A DNA stretch of 64,000 nucleotides from Algibacter_G agarivorans (GCF_039543245.1 NZ_BAABJJ010000012.1:1-64000), one strand, 5' to 3'. Numbered from the stretch's first letter, positions 44,498-54,120 are shown. Notes: generated from the letters alone by a model not told the origin. Program-made: numbers and translations.

Positions 44498-47251
44498 TTA
44501 TTCTTTTTTCTCTAAATTCCCAAAAACTTCGTCAATCACACGGCGTTGTCTTCTTTTATCTCTTGTGCTCGACCCTGGTGCAGGCACCGAATTGTATGGT
44601 CGAGATGCAACTTCTAATTTAACCAAATCCATACGTTGTAACATATAACTCCAAGCTCCCATATTTTTTGGCTCTTCTTGTGCCCATGTATAGTTTTCAA
44701 CATTTGGATACTTATCAATAACCTTTTGAATTTTTTCTAAGTGAAGCGGAAATAACTGCTCAATTCTTATCAAAGCAACATCTTCTCTTTCAAGCACTTC
44801 TCTTTCGGCTAATAAATCATAGTAGAATTTACCTGTACAAAATACTAATTTCTTTACATTTTTAGGAGGTATTGAATCATCTATAACTTCCTGGAATTTC
44901 CCCGTAGCTAATTCATTTATTGAGGATACCGCTTTTGGATGACGCAATAAACTTTTTGGTGTAAATATGATTAAAGGTTTTCTGTAATTACGTTTCATTT
45001 GACGACGTAATAAGTGATAAATACTTGCTGGCGTTGTACAGTCCGCAACAATCATATTATCATTCCCGCACAATTGCAAGTAGCGTTCAATCCTAGCCGA
45101 TGAATGCTCAGAACCTTGCCCCTCATAGCCATGTGGTAATAGCACAACAATACCGTTTTGAGATTTCCATTTATCTTCTGCTGCCGATAAATACTGATCG
45201 AATATAATTTGAGCACCATTACTAAAGTCACCAAATTGAGCTTCCCAAATAGTTAAGGTATTAGGATTCGCCATAGCATATCCATAGTCGAATCCAAGAA
45301 CACCATATTCTGATAAAAAGGAATTATAAATATCCATTTTACCTTTATTTTCTGGATTGATGTTTAAAAGATTAATTCGTTCTTCAGATATTTCATCACG
45401 TAAAATAGCATGCCTATGACTAAATGTACCACGCTCTACATCCTGCCCAGAAATACGCACATTAAACCCTTCCTCAAGCAAACTACCATAAGCTAAAGTT
45501 TCAGCCATTCCCCAATCTAGAGTATCGGTTTCAAAAACCATTTTTGCCCGTCCATCTAAAATCCTTACAGCTTTACGCAAAAATTTAACGCCTTCTGGCA
45601 CTGTCGAAACCACTTTAGAAATATGTTCTAGTTTTTCTTTAGGATATGTCGTATCAGAGTCTTCAAGCATGGCTTCAATACTTCCACGCTCAAAAGCGGT
45701 CCAACGCTCTTGCATAAATTCTCTAACTTTAGAGGATTTTGCTTGCTTAGACTTATCATATTCGCGCTCTAAAGTGGCTTTAAAATCTGCAACGATTTTA
45801 TCTAAATATGCCTTATCTATAGTATTTTCAGCAATTAACTTATCTGAGTATATTTTAAATGGATTAGCATGTTTAGCTATTTCCTTATATAATTTTGGTT
45901 GTGTAAAACGGGGTTCATCACCTTCGTTATGCCCGTATTTTCTATAACCCAACAAATCTATATAAACATCTTTTTTGTATCGCATTCTATACTGTAAAGC
46001 CATTTCTACAGCGTGAACGACCGCTTCGGCATCATCAGCATTTACATGCAAAACTGGAGACAAGGTTACTTTTGCCACATCTGTACAATACGTACTTGAA
46101 CGAGCATCTAAATAATTAGTTGTAAAGCCTATTTGGTTATTAACAACTATATGAATAGTTCCTCCTGTTTTATAGCCATTCAATTGGCTCATTTGTGCTA
46201 CTTCATAAGCAATTCCTTGTCCTGCAATAGCAGCATCTCCATGCACAATTATTGGTAGAATTTTAGAATCATCCCCATCATAATCTGTATCAATTTTTGC
46301 TCGAGCAATACCCTCGGCTACAGGAGCAACAGTTTCTAAATGAGATGGATTTGGTACCAAATTCATTTTGATGTTTTTTCCGTTTTGATAGGTTTTATCT
46401 AGGGTTAATCCTAAATGATATTTTACATCACCATCAATACTTTCATCTTCAAAATCTTTACCATCAAATTCGCTAAAAAGTTCATTTACCGGTTTTCTAA
46501 AAATATTTACAAGTGTACTTAAACGTCCTCTATGCGCCATTCCTAACACACATTCTTTAACGCCGTGTTTTTCAACGGCATAAAAAAGCATATTGCTTAT
46601 TGCAGGAATTAAGGACTCGCCACCTTCTAACGAAAAACGCTTTTGACCTACATACTTGGTTTGTAAAAAGTTTTCGAACGTTACCGCTTGGTTTAATTTT
46701 GAAAGAATATATTTTTTAGTTTCAACTGAATAATTAGGTTGGTTATCATTTTCATTTAACTGATCCTGCCACCATTTAATCACGTCAGGATTACGCATAT
46801 ACATATACTCAACACCAATAGAGCTGCAATAAATATTCTCTAAATGCGTAATAATTTGACGTAAAGGTTTAGCACCAATCCCTAATATTTCTCCAGCATT
46901 AAAAACAGTATCTAAATCACTTTCTGTTAAATTAAAGTTACTAATATCTAAAGTTGGTGAATATATTCTTCGCTCTCTAACAGGGTTTGTTTTTGTAAAC
47001 AAATGCCCCCGCATTCTATAACCATCAATAAGTCTTACAACATTAAATTCCTTATGAACATGCTCTGGGATTTGTACTGAAACACCTTCAACGATTTCAC
47101 CATCCAAACCGTAATTTTCACTACCAAAGTCATATCCTTGAAAAAAGGCTCTCCAACTTGGTTCTACTGCATCTGGGTTCTGTAGATATTGATCGTATAA
47201 ATCAGCGAAATATGCTGTATGTGCGGTGTTTAAAAAGGAAAATTTATCCAT
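44498..47251 (-). CDS. odhA: 2-oxoglutarate dehydrogenase E1 component
   Basis: 917 residues. The N-terminus has the family start FLNTAHTAYFADLYDQYLQN; the thiamine-diphosphate site is in IVHGDAAIAGQGIAYEVAQM near 340-360 and NNQIGFTTN near 375; the C-terminal part has GHGSEHSSARIER-like LPHGYEGQGSEHSSARIERY. It decarboxylates 2-oxoglutarate and passes the succinyl group to E2. Also called sucA. Confidence 0.96.
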   Translation of the reverse strand: MDKFSFLNTAHTAYFADLYDQYLQNPDAVEPSWRAFFQGYDFGSENYGLDGEIVEGVSVQIPEHVHKEFNVVRLIDGYRMRGHLFTKTNPVRERRIYSPTLDISNFNLTESDLDTVFNAGEILGIGAKPLRQIITHLENIYCSSIGVEYMYMRNPDVIKWWQDQLNENDNQPNYSVETKKYILSKLNQAVTFENFLQTKYVGQKRFSLEGGESLIPAISNMLFYAVEKHGVKECVLGMAHRGRLSTLVNIFRKPVNELFSEFDGKDFEDESIDGDVKYHLGLTLDKTYQNGKNIKMNLVPNPSHLETVAPVAEGIARAKIDTDYDGDDSKILPIIVHGDAAIAGQGIAYEVAQMSQLNGYKTGGTIHIVVNNQIGFTTNYLDARSSTYCTDVAKVTLSPVLHVNADDAEAVVHAVEMALQYRMRYKKDVYIDLLGYRKYGHNEGDEPRFTQPKLYKEIAKHANPFKIYSDKLIAENTIDKAYLDKIVADFKATLEREYDKSKQAKSSKVREFMQERWTAFERGSIEAMLEDSDTTYPKEKLEHISKVVSTVPEGVKFLRKAVRILDGRAKMVFETDTLDWGMAETLAYGSLLEEGFNVRISGQDVERGTFSHRHAILRDEISEERINLLNINPENKGKMDIYNSFLSEYGVLGFDYGYAMANPNTLTIWEAQFGDFSNGAQIIFDQYLSAAEDKWKSQNGIVVLLPHGYEGQGSEHSSARIERYLQLCGNDNMIVADCTTPASIYHLLRRQMKRNYRKPLIIFTPKSLLRHPKAVSSINELATGKFQEVIDDSIPPKNVKKLVFCTGKFYYDLLAEREVLEREDVALIRIEQLFPLHLEKIQKVIDKYPNVENYTWAQEEPKNMGAWSYMLQRMDLVKLEVASRPYNSVPAPGSSTRDKRRQRRVIDEVFGNLEKKE

Positions 47252-47407
47252 TATTATTTCTATACTAAAACGATTGAGTCAAAATATTTTTCAAAAATAC
47301 AACTTTTACCAAAATTAGATGTTTCTTTGACTATATTTATGGCATATATTATACGTTTAACGAATATGCTTAAATACGTGTTAAATTTTTAGTCATTTCT
47401 CATTCTC

Positions 47408-47938
47408 ATGAATTTATTTCTCTTAAATAATAAAAAAACTGCCCTCATTTTATTTATCACCTTTTTTTGTTTTCAAAACACCATCGCTCAAGAAGCCAGA
47501 AGTGATTTCTGGAATCGTGTGCGTTATGGCGGAAACTTAGGTTTAAGCTTAGGAGATGGTTTTTTTAGTGGCACCATAGCGCCTAGTGCTATTTATGAAT
47601 TTGATGAAAATTTTGCCTTTGGCGTAAGTATAAATGCCACTTTTAACAACCAGAAAAATGTTTACAAATCAACTATTCTAGGTGGAAGCTTAATTGGTCT
47701 GTACAACGTTTTTAGAGAATTACAACTTTCGGCAGAACTTGAAGAACTTCATGTTAATAGAAGATATAATGTTACCCTAAATATTCCTGATGACACGTAT
47801 TGGTCGCCTGCCTTATTTCTTGGCGTTGGTTACAGAAATGGCAATGTAACTTTTGGCATTAGGTATGATGTTTTATATGATAAAAATAAAAGCATTTACT
47901 TTGACCCTTGGCTGCCATTTGTTAGGTTTTATTTCTAA
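47408..47938 (+). CDS. small outer-membrane barrel protein
   Basis: 176 residues with a signal peptide ending TIAQ near 28 and an eight-strand-type barrel that ends in FVRFYF. Proteins of this type next to odhA are often labelled alpha-ketoglutarate decarboxylase in databases; the sequence has no such features. Its function is unknown. Confidence 0.7.
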   Translation: MNLFLLNNKKTALILFITFFCFQNTIAQEARSDFWNRVRYGGNLGLSLGDGFFSGTIAPSAIYEFDENFAFGVSINATFNNQKNVYKSTILGGSLIGLYNVFRELQLSAELEELHVNRRYNVTLNIPDDTYWSPALFLGVGYRNGNVTFGIRYDVLYDKNKSIYFDPWLPFVRFYF

Positions 47939-47939
47939 C

Positions 47940-48371
47940 TTATAAAGGCAAATAAGAATTCCCTTGTTCAACATCTAAGGCCAACTCTTTAATCGTCTTC
48001 TCGTTTAAAATTTTTAAAATCTCCTTTCTTGAAGGACTTAATATAGCGTGCAACGGACAAGGTTTATCCTCATTACATTTTTCTAAACTCAACATGCAAC
48101 TAGTGAGTCTCTTTTCGCCATCAATATTGTTTAAAATATTTATAACAGGCTGACTTACATTCTCCTTATTTAAATAAAAACCGCCTTTGGGTCCTCGCGT
48201 AGAAGAAATTATATTTTCCTTAACCAATTCCTGAAGTAATTTTGCAATGTATGCCTGCGGAACATTTATAGGTTTCGCAATATCTTTTACCATAATTTTA
48301 TGGTCTTCATTGGAATGCAAAGCCAAAAACAAAACGGCTTTGATTGCATATTTTGATGAATTTGAAATCAT
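47940..48371 (-). CDS. Rrf2 family regulator next to the nos cluster
   Basis: 143 residues with a winged helix (about 1-65) and three cysteines C92, C99 and C105 in CMLSLEKCNEDKPC, the ligand pattern of NsrR/IscR-type iron-sulfur regulators. It is divergent from the cytochrome gene of the nos cluster and likely senses nitric oxide or iron-sulfur status to control it. The second Rrf2 at 60079 has the same Cys spacing. Confidence 0.9.
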   Translation of the reverse strand: MISNSSKYAIKAVLFLALHSNEDHKIMVKDIAKPINVPQAYIAKLLQELVKENIISSTRGPKGGFYLNKENVSQPVINILNNIDGEKRLTSCMLSLEKCNEDKPCPLHAILSPSRKEILKILNEKTIKELALDVEQGNSYLPL

Positions 48372-48406
48372 AATCGAAATTAAACAATTTCAATGAAATA
48401 CAAAAA

Positions 48407-48441
48407 AGATATTTATATCTCAAATATGATTTTTATCATAT
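48407..48441. promoter_or_regulatory. two adjacent palindromes in the nos control region
   Basis: AGATATTTATATCT (48407-48420) is a candidate Rrf2 site; ATATGAT-TTTT-ATCATAT (48424-48441) holds TGAT-N4-ATCA, the core of an FNR-type box. The latter is centred about 43 bp before the start point expected from the TAATTTTG box, near the usual class II position. Confidence 0.5.
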
Positions 48442-48461
48442 AATATTGCTAGTCAAGATTA

Positions 48462-48469
48462 TAATTTTG
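48462..48469 (+). promoter_or_regulatory. promoter box of the nos cluster
   Basis: TAATTTTG matches TAnnTTTG, 18 bp before the cytochrome start codon at 48488. Confidence 0.5.
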
Positions 48470-48487
48470 TTATTAAAATATACTAAC

Positions 48488-48991
48488 ATGAAGATAACAC
48501 TAAAAATTTTAATGACCTTATTAATAACACTACTAATTAGTTGTGGTGGTAAAGAAGAAAAAAAGAAAGAAGGTTTTTCTTATGATAAAAAAGAATCAAC
48601 TAAAACCAAAACAAGTACTACTCTAGAAAAAATCCCTGCCTCTAAAACAGTAGACTTAAAAAACAAAGGTATTGGCCCAATTACTTCGATATCACTAAAT
48701 CCTGAAATCGACCAAACTATGGCAACACATGGTGCAGATGTATTTAAAAAAATGTGTACGGCCTGCCATAGGGTAGAAAAAAAATTCATTGGACCTGCTC
48801 CAACAGGAATTTTAGAACGTAGATCTCCTGAATGGGTCATGAACATGATTTTAAATCCAGATGAAATGACACAAAAAGATCCATTAGCAAAAGCATTGCT
48901 AATAGAGTTTAATGGCTCTCCTATGGCGAATCAAAATTTATCTGAAGAAGATGCCAGAGCTGTGTTAGAATATTTCAGAACACTAAAATAA
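48488..48991 (+). CDS. c-type cytochrome lipoprotein of the nos cluster
   Basis: 167 residues from the ATG at 48488; the upstream in-frame ATG at 48446 overlaps the promoter. Lipobox LLISC with Cys19, a charged linker, then one cytochrome c domain with haem motif C90-TA-C93-H94 and a likely distal Met in GSPMANQ near 144. It is probably the electron donor to NosZ in the periplasm. FAS1 gene follows 8 bp later. Confidence 0.9.
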   Translation: MKITLKILMTLLITLLISCGGKEEKKKEGFSYDKKESTKTKTSTTLEKIPASKTVDLKNKGIGPITSISLNPEIDQTMATHGADVFKKMCTACHRVEKKFIGPAPTGILERRSPEWVMNMILNPDEMTQKDPLAKALLIEFNGSPMANQNLSEEDARAVLEYFRTLK

Positions 48992-48999
48992 TGTAATTT

Positions 49000-49572
49000 A
49001 TGAAAAACTTAAAACAACTATTTTTTGTTTTTGCATTTGTAACTTTAGTTTACTCGTGTAAAAATGAAAACAAAGACGCCTCAACGACCTCTACAGCCTC
49101 TCAAGCTGAAACCACTAAAGAAAAAACAGGTCAAGCCTTTATTACTGATGACGTAAGCAAACCTACTGTATTAAGCATTGCAATTGAGTCTAAGGACCAT
49201 ACTACTTTAGTTGCTGCTGTTCAAGCCGCCTCATTAGAAAACGCCTTAGTAAATGCTGGACCATTAATGGTGTTTGCTCCAACAAACGAAGCTTTTGCAG
49301 CATTACCTGAAGGTACTGTAGAAAATCTGTTGAAACCAGAAAACAAAAATGCTTTGGCTAATATTTTAAAATACCATGTTACACCTGGAAACTATTCTAA
49401 AGACTTCCTAAAGAAGTTCAAAAAATTAGGACAGGCAAATAATGCCTATGTGAAGGTTGAAGTGGTTGATGGCGAACCAATGATTGGAGGTGCAAAAATC
49501 TTAGCAAGTGTAAAAGCTGGGAATGGTATTGTTCACGTAATCGACAAAGTATTACTTCCGCCAACCGAATAA
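49000..49572 (+). CDS. fasciclin (FAS1) domain lipoprotein
   Basis: 190 residues: lipobox FVTLVYSC (Cys20), a Thr/Ser-rich linker, then one FAS1 domain with DHTTLVAAVQAASLENALVN, VFAPTNEAFAALPEGTVENL and the closing GNGIVHVIDKVLLPP. FAS1 domains mediate adhesion or protein contacts. Here it lies 8 bp after the cytochrome and 28 bp before nosZ, so it is probably part of the N2O respiration apparatus, perhaps a docking factor. Confidence 0.88.
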   Translation: MKNLKQLFFVFAFVTLVYSCKNENKDASTTSTASQAETTKEKTGQAFITDDVSKPTVLSIAIESKDHTTLVAAVQAASLENALVNAGPLMVFAPTNEAFAALPEGTVENLLKPENKNALANILKYHVTPGNYSKDFLKKFKKLGQANNAYVKVEVVDGEPMIGGAKILASVKAGNGIVHVIDKVLLPPTE

Positions 49573-49600
49573 TTAAGCACTAACTAAAACATATAAGACA

Positions 49601-51571
49601 ATGAAAAAAATATTAAAATCAACTGTTGCAATATTAAGTGTTCTAGTAGCATTTACAAGTTGTAATAATTCAGGCAAGTCAGGCAATAAGTCTGGAGCTC
49701 TGGCAAGTAATGTAGCCGAAAAAGTTTATGTTGCTCCTGGTGAACATGATGAATTTTACGCGTTCATATCTGGAGGTTTCAGTGGTCAGTTATCTGTTTA
49801 CGGATTACCATCTGGGCGTTTATTTAAAGTAATTCCTGTATTCTCACAAGATGCTGAGAAAGCATATGGCTATAACGAAGAAACAAAACCTATGCTGAAT
49901 ACTTCTCATGGTTTTATTCCTTGGGACGATTCTCACCATCCTGACATTTCACAAACTGCTGGAGAACTAGATGGTCGCTGGATATTTATAAATGGAAATA
50001 ACACACCACGTATTGCAAAAATAGATTTATCTACTTTTGAAACGACTGAGATTATTGAAATACCAAATAGCGCAGGGAATCACAGTTCGTCATTTGTAAC
50101 TGAAAATACCGAATATGTTGTTGCTGGCACGCGTTTTTCTGTTCCAATTCCTCAAAAAGACATGCCTATAAAAGACTATAAAGGAAACTTTAAAGGGTCT
50201 TTGTCTTTTATATCTGTAGACCCAGAACACGGGCACATGGATATCAAATTCCAATTAATCATGCCTGGTTTTGATTATGACCTATCGCATCCTGGACGTG
50301 GTAAATCTCATGGCTGGTTCTTCTTTACGACATATAATTCTGAAGAAGCAAGCACCCTTTTAGAGGTTAATGCATCTCAAAACGATAAAGATTTTATTGC
50401 AGCTGTAAACTGGAAAAAAATTGAAGAATATGTAAATAATGGTGGTGGTACAATGGTGCCTGCTAACTATGCGCACAATGTGTATGATGAATCTACACAT
50501 TCAGCAACTTCAACAATGAAAAAAGAAGTACTTACTGTGAATCCTTTAGATGTTCCTGGAGCTGTATATTTCTTACCAACACCAAAATCACCTCACGGGT
50601 GCGATGTTGACCCTACTGGGGAATACATTGTTGGTAACGGAAAATTATCAGCTAACTTAACAGTACACTCATTTACTAAAATGCTTGATGCTATTGAGAA
50701 CAAAAAATTCGCAGGTGATGCTTATGGTATTCCAATCTTAAACTTCGAAGATGTTTTAGCTGGTTCTGTTGAGCAACCCGGTTTAGGACCATTACATACT
50801 GAGTTTGATGGCAAAGGCAATGCATACACAACCTTCTTTATTTCATCAGAAGTTGTAAAATGGAAATTAGGTACTTGGGAGGTTGTTGATAGACAACCTT
50901 GTTATTACTCTGTTGGTCATTTAATGATTCCTGGAGGAAACTCAGCAAAACCATTTGGCAAGTATGTTGTGGCCATGAATAAAATTACAAAAGATCGTTA
51001 TTTACCAACAGGTCCCGAGGTAACACAATCTGCACAGCTATATGATATATCTGGCGATAAAATGGAATTATTATTGGATTTCCCAACTATTGGTGAGCCT
51101 CACTATGCTGCTGGTTGTCCTGCCGATTTAATAAAACCACGTTCTAAAAAGATTTTCAATTTAGAAGATAACAAACATCCATTTGCAGCTAAAAATGAAA
51201 TGGGCACCAAAGTTGTTAGAGACGGAAAAACAGTTCATATATATATGACCATGATTCGCAGCCACTTTGCACCAGATAATATTGAAGGTATTAAAGTTGG
51301 AGATAAGGTGTATTTCCACGTTACCAACTTAGAACAAGATTACGATGTACCACATGGCGTAAGTATGATTGGAGCTAATACTTCTGAATTACTTATTATG
51401 CCAGGGCAAACGGAAACTTTTCTATGGGAACCAAAACAAGAAGGTGTTTGGCCATTCTACTGTACCGATTTCTGTTCTGCATTACACCAAGAAATGCAAG
51501 GCTATGTTCGTGTATCTGCTGCAAATGCTAATACACCATTAAAATGGTCTCTTGGAGAAGATATAGAATAA
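49601..51571 (+). CDS. nosZ: nitrous oxide reductase, Sec-type (clade II)
   Basis: 656 residues. The signal is a Sec lipoprotein type (VAFTSC, Cys21) rather than a Tat signal, which places it with clade II enzymes. The seven-bladed propeller carries CuZ ligands including H103 and H112-H113 (DDSHHPD), YAHNVYDESTH and PHGCDVDPTGEY. The C-terminal cupredoxin domain has the CuA ligands C621, C625, H629 and M632 (YCTDFCSALHQEM). It reduces N2O to N2. All visible copper ligands are present. Confidence 0.97.
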   Translation: MKKILKSTVAILSVLVAFTSCNNSGKSGNKSGALASNVAEKVYVAPGEHDEFYAFISGGFSGQLSVYGLPSGRLFKVIPVFSQDAEKAYGYNEETKPMLNTSHGFIPWDDSHHPDISQTAGELDGRWIFINGNNTPRIAKIDLSTFETTEIIEIPNSAGNHSSSFVTENTEYVVAGTRFSVPIPQKDMPIKDYKGNFKGSLSFISVDPEHGHMDIKFQLIMPGFDYDLSHPGRGKSHGWFFFTTYNSEEASTLLEVNASQNDKDFIAAVNWKKIEEYVNNGGGTMVPANYAHNVYDESTHSATSTMKKEVLTVNPLDVPGAVYFLPTPKSPHGCDVDPTGEYIVGNGKLSANLTVHSFTKMLDAIENKKFAGDAYGIPILNFEDVLAGSVEQPGLGPLHTEFDGKGNAYTTFFISSEVVKWKLGTWEVVDRQPCYYSVGHLMIPGGNSAKPFGKYVVAMNKITKDRYLPTGPEVTQSAQLYDISGDKMELLLDFPTIGEPHYAAGCPADLIKPRSKKIFNLEDNKHPFAAKNEMGTKVVRDGKTVHIYMTMIRSHFAPDNIEGIKVGDKVYFHVTNLEQDYDVPHGVSMIGANTSELLIMPGQTETFLWEPKQEGVWPFYCTDFCSALHQEMQGYVRVSAANANTPLKWSLGEDIE

Positions 51572-51613
51572 CAAAACTTAGGAGGATTTTGTTTTAGTGT
51601 TTATTTTCCTAAT

Positions 51614-51650
51614 AAGGCGAGAGTTAATTATTTCGCTCTCGCCTTTCTTT
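51614..51650 (+). terminator. terminator after nosZ
   Basis: AAGGCGAGAG (51614-51623) pairs with CTCTCGCCTT (51636-51645), 12-nt loop, T-rich tail. It would separate highly expressed nosZ from the accessory genes. Confidence 0.85.
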
Positions 51651-51663
51651 TAAAGCACTAAAT

Positions 51664-51681
51664 TTCCTGCGAAGGCAGGAA
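51664..51681. repeat. TTCCTGC-GAAG-GCAGGAA hairpin repeat
   Basis: A perfect 7-bp stem with GAAG loop, followed by TC and a long A-run. I recall the same TTCCTGCGAAGGCAGGAA unit scattered between genes of many Flavobacteriaceae. Confidence 0.6.
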
Positions 51682-51789
51682 TCAAAAAAAAAAAAAACAT
51701 TTCTTTAATTAATATTTTGAATGTTTAATACTCTTGAATGAAAAACAAGGGGAATGCCTTAAAAAAGAATAGTATAACTAAAAACTAGA

Positions 51790-51807
51790 TTCCCGTTATA
51801 ACGGGAA
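51790..51807. repeat. perfect 18-bp palindrome upstream of the nos accessory genes
   Basis: TTCCCGTTATAACGGGAA, 9 bp before the start codon at 51816, so it would form a hairpin in the leader. It is of the same kind as the palindrome at 10983-11000. Confidence 0.65.
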
Positions 51808-51815
51808 GTATACAG

Positions 51816-52415
51816 ATGAAAAGGTCTAATATCATCATGCTTATTGCTGCTTTATTGCCATTGGGATTATTTTTATTTCCACTTTGGAGAATCACATTAG
51901 AAGCACCACAATACCCTACGCCACTTGCTATGAATATTCATATCAATGATTTTTCAGATGTACACCCTCACGACATTAAAAACATCAACTTAATGAATCA
52001 TTACGTCGGTATGAAGTATATTCCCGATGCTATTCCAGAATTCAAAATTTTTCCAATAGGTATACTTATAACAACATTTATAGGCTTAATTATTGCATGG
52101 AAAGGTAACTACAAATGGTTTTTGTTTTGGTTTATTTTAATGATTGTTCTAAGTAGTGCCGGTTTATACGACTTTTACATTTGGGAACACGACTATGGGC
52201 ATGATTTAGACCCAAAAGCCATCATGAAATTTACAAATCCAGACGGCACAGTCATGGGATTTCAGCCCCCTTTATTTGGGAGCAAAGACATACTAAATTT
52301 TAAAGCACACTCATATCCAAGACTTGGTGCATTCTTTTTGGGAATTGGTATACTTGGTTCATTTATTGCTTATTTAGTAGGAAAGAAAAAACATAAAAAA
52401 TCTTTGGCTATGTAG
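51816..52415 (+). CDS. membrane protein of the nos cluster
   Basis: 199 residues with three or four membrane segments (about 6-24, 83-100, 105-125, 172-190) and a periplasmic loop with many His and Asp residues (NDFSDVHPHD, EHDYGHDLD), which could bind metal. Proteins of this type lie between nosZ and nosL in Bacteroidota; no function is established to my knowledge. It starts 244 bp after nosZ. Confidence 0.75.
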   Translation: MKRSNIIMLIAALLPLGLFLFPLWRITLEAPQYPTPLAMNIHINDFSDVHPHDIKNINLMNHYVGMKYIPDAIPEFKIFPIGILITTFIGLIIAWKGNYKWFLFWFILMIVLSSAGLYDFYIWEHDYGHDLDPKAIMKFTNPDGTVMGFQPPLFGSKDILNFKAHSYPRLGAFFLGIGILGSFIAYLVGKKKHKKSLAM

Positions 52416-52442
52416 AAAAAGGACAGACAAAACACTAAAACA

Positions 52443-52880
52443 ATGAAAACACTAAAACACTATTCAACCATAGCATTAACACTGATGCTTATCAGTTGTA
52501 ATGTCTCACCCAAACCCATAGAATATGGGAGCGATGGTTGTCATTTTTGCAAAATGACCATTGTAGATAAGATTCATGCTGCAGAAATTGTAACCAAAAA
52601 AGGAAAAGTCTATAAGTTTGATGCAACAGAATGTATGGTTAACTTCTTAAAAGAATTTGACACTTCAGAAATAGCCTTATTCTTATCCAACAATTACACA
52701 GAACCTGAAGCTTTAATTGACGCTACAAAAGCCACTTTTTTAATAAGTGAAAACATCCCCAGCCCAATGGGTGCTTTTTTATCAGCTTTTAAAAATAAAG
52801 TTGATGCTGAAAAAACCCAAGCAGAAAAAGGAGGTAAATTATATACTTGGGAAGAATTACTAGCGCATCTTAAAGACTAG
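52443..52880 (+). CDS. nosL: NosL copper chaperone lipoprotein
   Basis: 145 residues; lipobox LMLISC (Cys19); the copper site motif GCHFCKM (C33, C36, M38) and the FDATECMVNFL block are typical of NosL, which delivers Cu(I) for CuZ assembly. It lies 4 bp before nosD. Confidence 0.93.
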   Translation: MKTLKHYSTIALTLMLISCNVSPKPIEYGSDGCHFCKMTIVDKIHAAEIVTKKGKVYKFDATECMVNFLKEFDTSEIALFLSNNYTEPEALIDATKATFLISENIPSPMGAFLSAFKNKVDAEKTQAEKGGKLYTWEELLAHLKD

Positions 52881-52884
52881 TAGC

Positions 52885-54120
52885 ATGAAAAATTTAATCG
52901 TTTTTTTATCAGCCATTTTATTGGCCAACACAACTATTGCTCAAACTATTGAGGTTTGCAATACCTGTGCCGTTTCTACATTAAAAGAGGCAATTTCCCA
53001 AGCAAAGGATTTTGACACCATAATTGTAAAAAAGGGCACTTATAAAGAGCATAAAATTTTAGTTGATAAACCTTTAACCATAATTGGCAAAAACTACCCC
53101 GTTATTGATGGTGAATTAAAGGGAGAAATCATTACTGTAATTTCAGATAATGTAACGGTTGATGGCTTGTTTATTATTAACGTTGGCACAAGTTACACGG
53201 AAGACTATGCTGCCATTAGGGTTAAAAAAAGCAAAAATTTTGTAATTCAAAATCTAGTTTTAGAAAAACTATTTTTTGGTATTTATATTGAAAAATCGAA
53301 TCATGGAAAAATATATCACAATAAAATTATTGGCGATGCTGTTGAAGAATATAACTCTGGCAATGGCATTCAACTTTGGCATAGTAATCATATTGAAATA
53401 GAACATAATTATGTTGAACATGTTCGTGATGGCATTTATCTAGAGTTTTCAGATGATTGTTTAATTAAAAACAATGTAAGTGCAGAAAACTTACGTTATG
53501 GTTTACATTTCATGTTTTCTAACAATGATATTTATCAAGATAACACCTTTGAAAACAACGGTGCTGGAGTTGCCGTTATGTTCTCAAAAAAAATAAAAAT
53601 GCTCAATAATATTTTCAGAAAAAATTGGGGCACTGCTTCCTACGGCATGCTTTTAAAAGAAATAAATGATGCTGAAATTACGGGTAACACTTTTGACGAA
53701 AACACGATAGGAATTAATATAGAAGGCTCTAACCGCATTATTTATAAAAACAATAATTTCACAAATAATGGTTGGGCAATTAAGGTTCGTGGAGCATGTT
53801 ACACCAATAGCTTTTTAGAAAACAATTTCTTGTATAATTCCTTTGATATTGCATATAACAGTAAAGTGAATGACAATATTTTTGACAGAAATTATTGGAG
53901 TAATTACACAGGTTATGACCTTGATAAAAATGGTGTTGGAGATGTACCATACAGACCGGTAAAACTATTTTCCTATATTGTAAATCGCACTCCAGAAACT
54001 ATTATTTTATTGCGTAGTATGTTTATAGATATTATCGATTTCTCTGAAAAAGTATCTCCAGTATTTACACCCGATAATTTATTAGACAATAACCCGCTAA
54101 CAAAACAAATAACATGGTAA
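52885..54120 (+). CDS. nosD: NosD periplasmic copper-site assembly protein
   Basis: 411 residues with a signal peptide (about 1-19) and right-handed beta-helix repeats rich in Asn (GNGIQLWHSNHIEIEHNYVE, FMFSNNDIYQDNTFENNGAG). NosD works with the NosFY transporter in maturing the CuZ cluster. Its 3' end overlaps nosF by 7 bp. Confidence 0.94.
   Translation: MKNLIVFLSAILLANTTIAQTIEVCNTCAVSTLKEAISQAKDFDTIIVKKGTYKEHKILVDKPLTIIGKNYPVIDGELKGEIITVISDNVTVDGLFIINVGTSYTEDYAAIRVKKSKNFVIQNLVLEKLFFGIYIEKSNHGKIYHNKIIGDAVEEYNSGNGIQLWHSNHIEIEHNYVEHVRDGIYLEFSDDCLIKNNVSAENLRYGLHFMFSNNDIYQDNTFENNGAGVAVMFSKKIKMLNNIFRKNWGTASYGMLLKEINDAEITGNTFDENTIGINIEGSNRIIYKNNNFTNNGWAIKVRGACYTNSFLENNFLYNSFDIAYNSKVNDNIFDRNYWSNYTGYDLDKNGVGDVPYRPVKLFSYIVNRTPETIILLRSMFIDIIDFSEKVSPVFTPDNLLDNNPLTKQITW

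Noticed and set aside
47408..47938. Label alpha-ketoglutarate decarboxylase for the gene next to odhA
   Set aside because: The sequence is a small signal-peptide barrel protein with no thiamine-diphosphate motif; the label seems to be a neighbour-based error.
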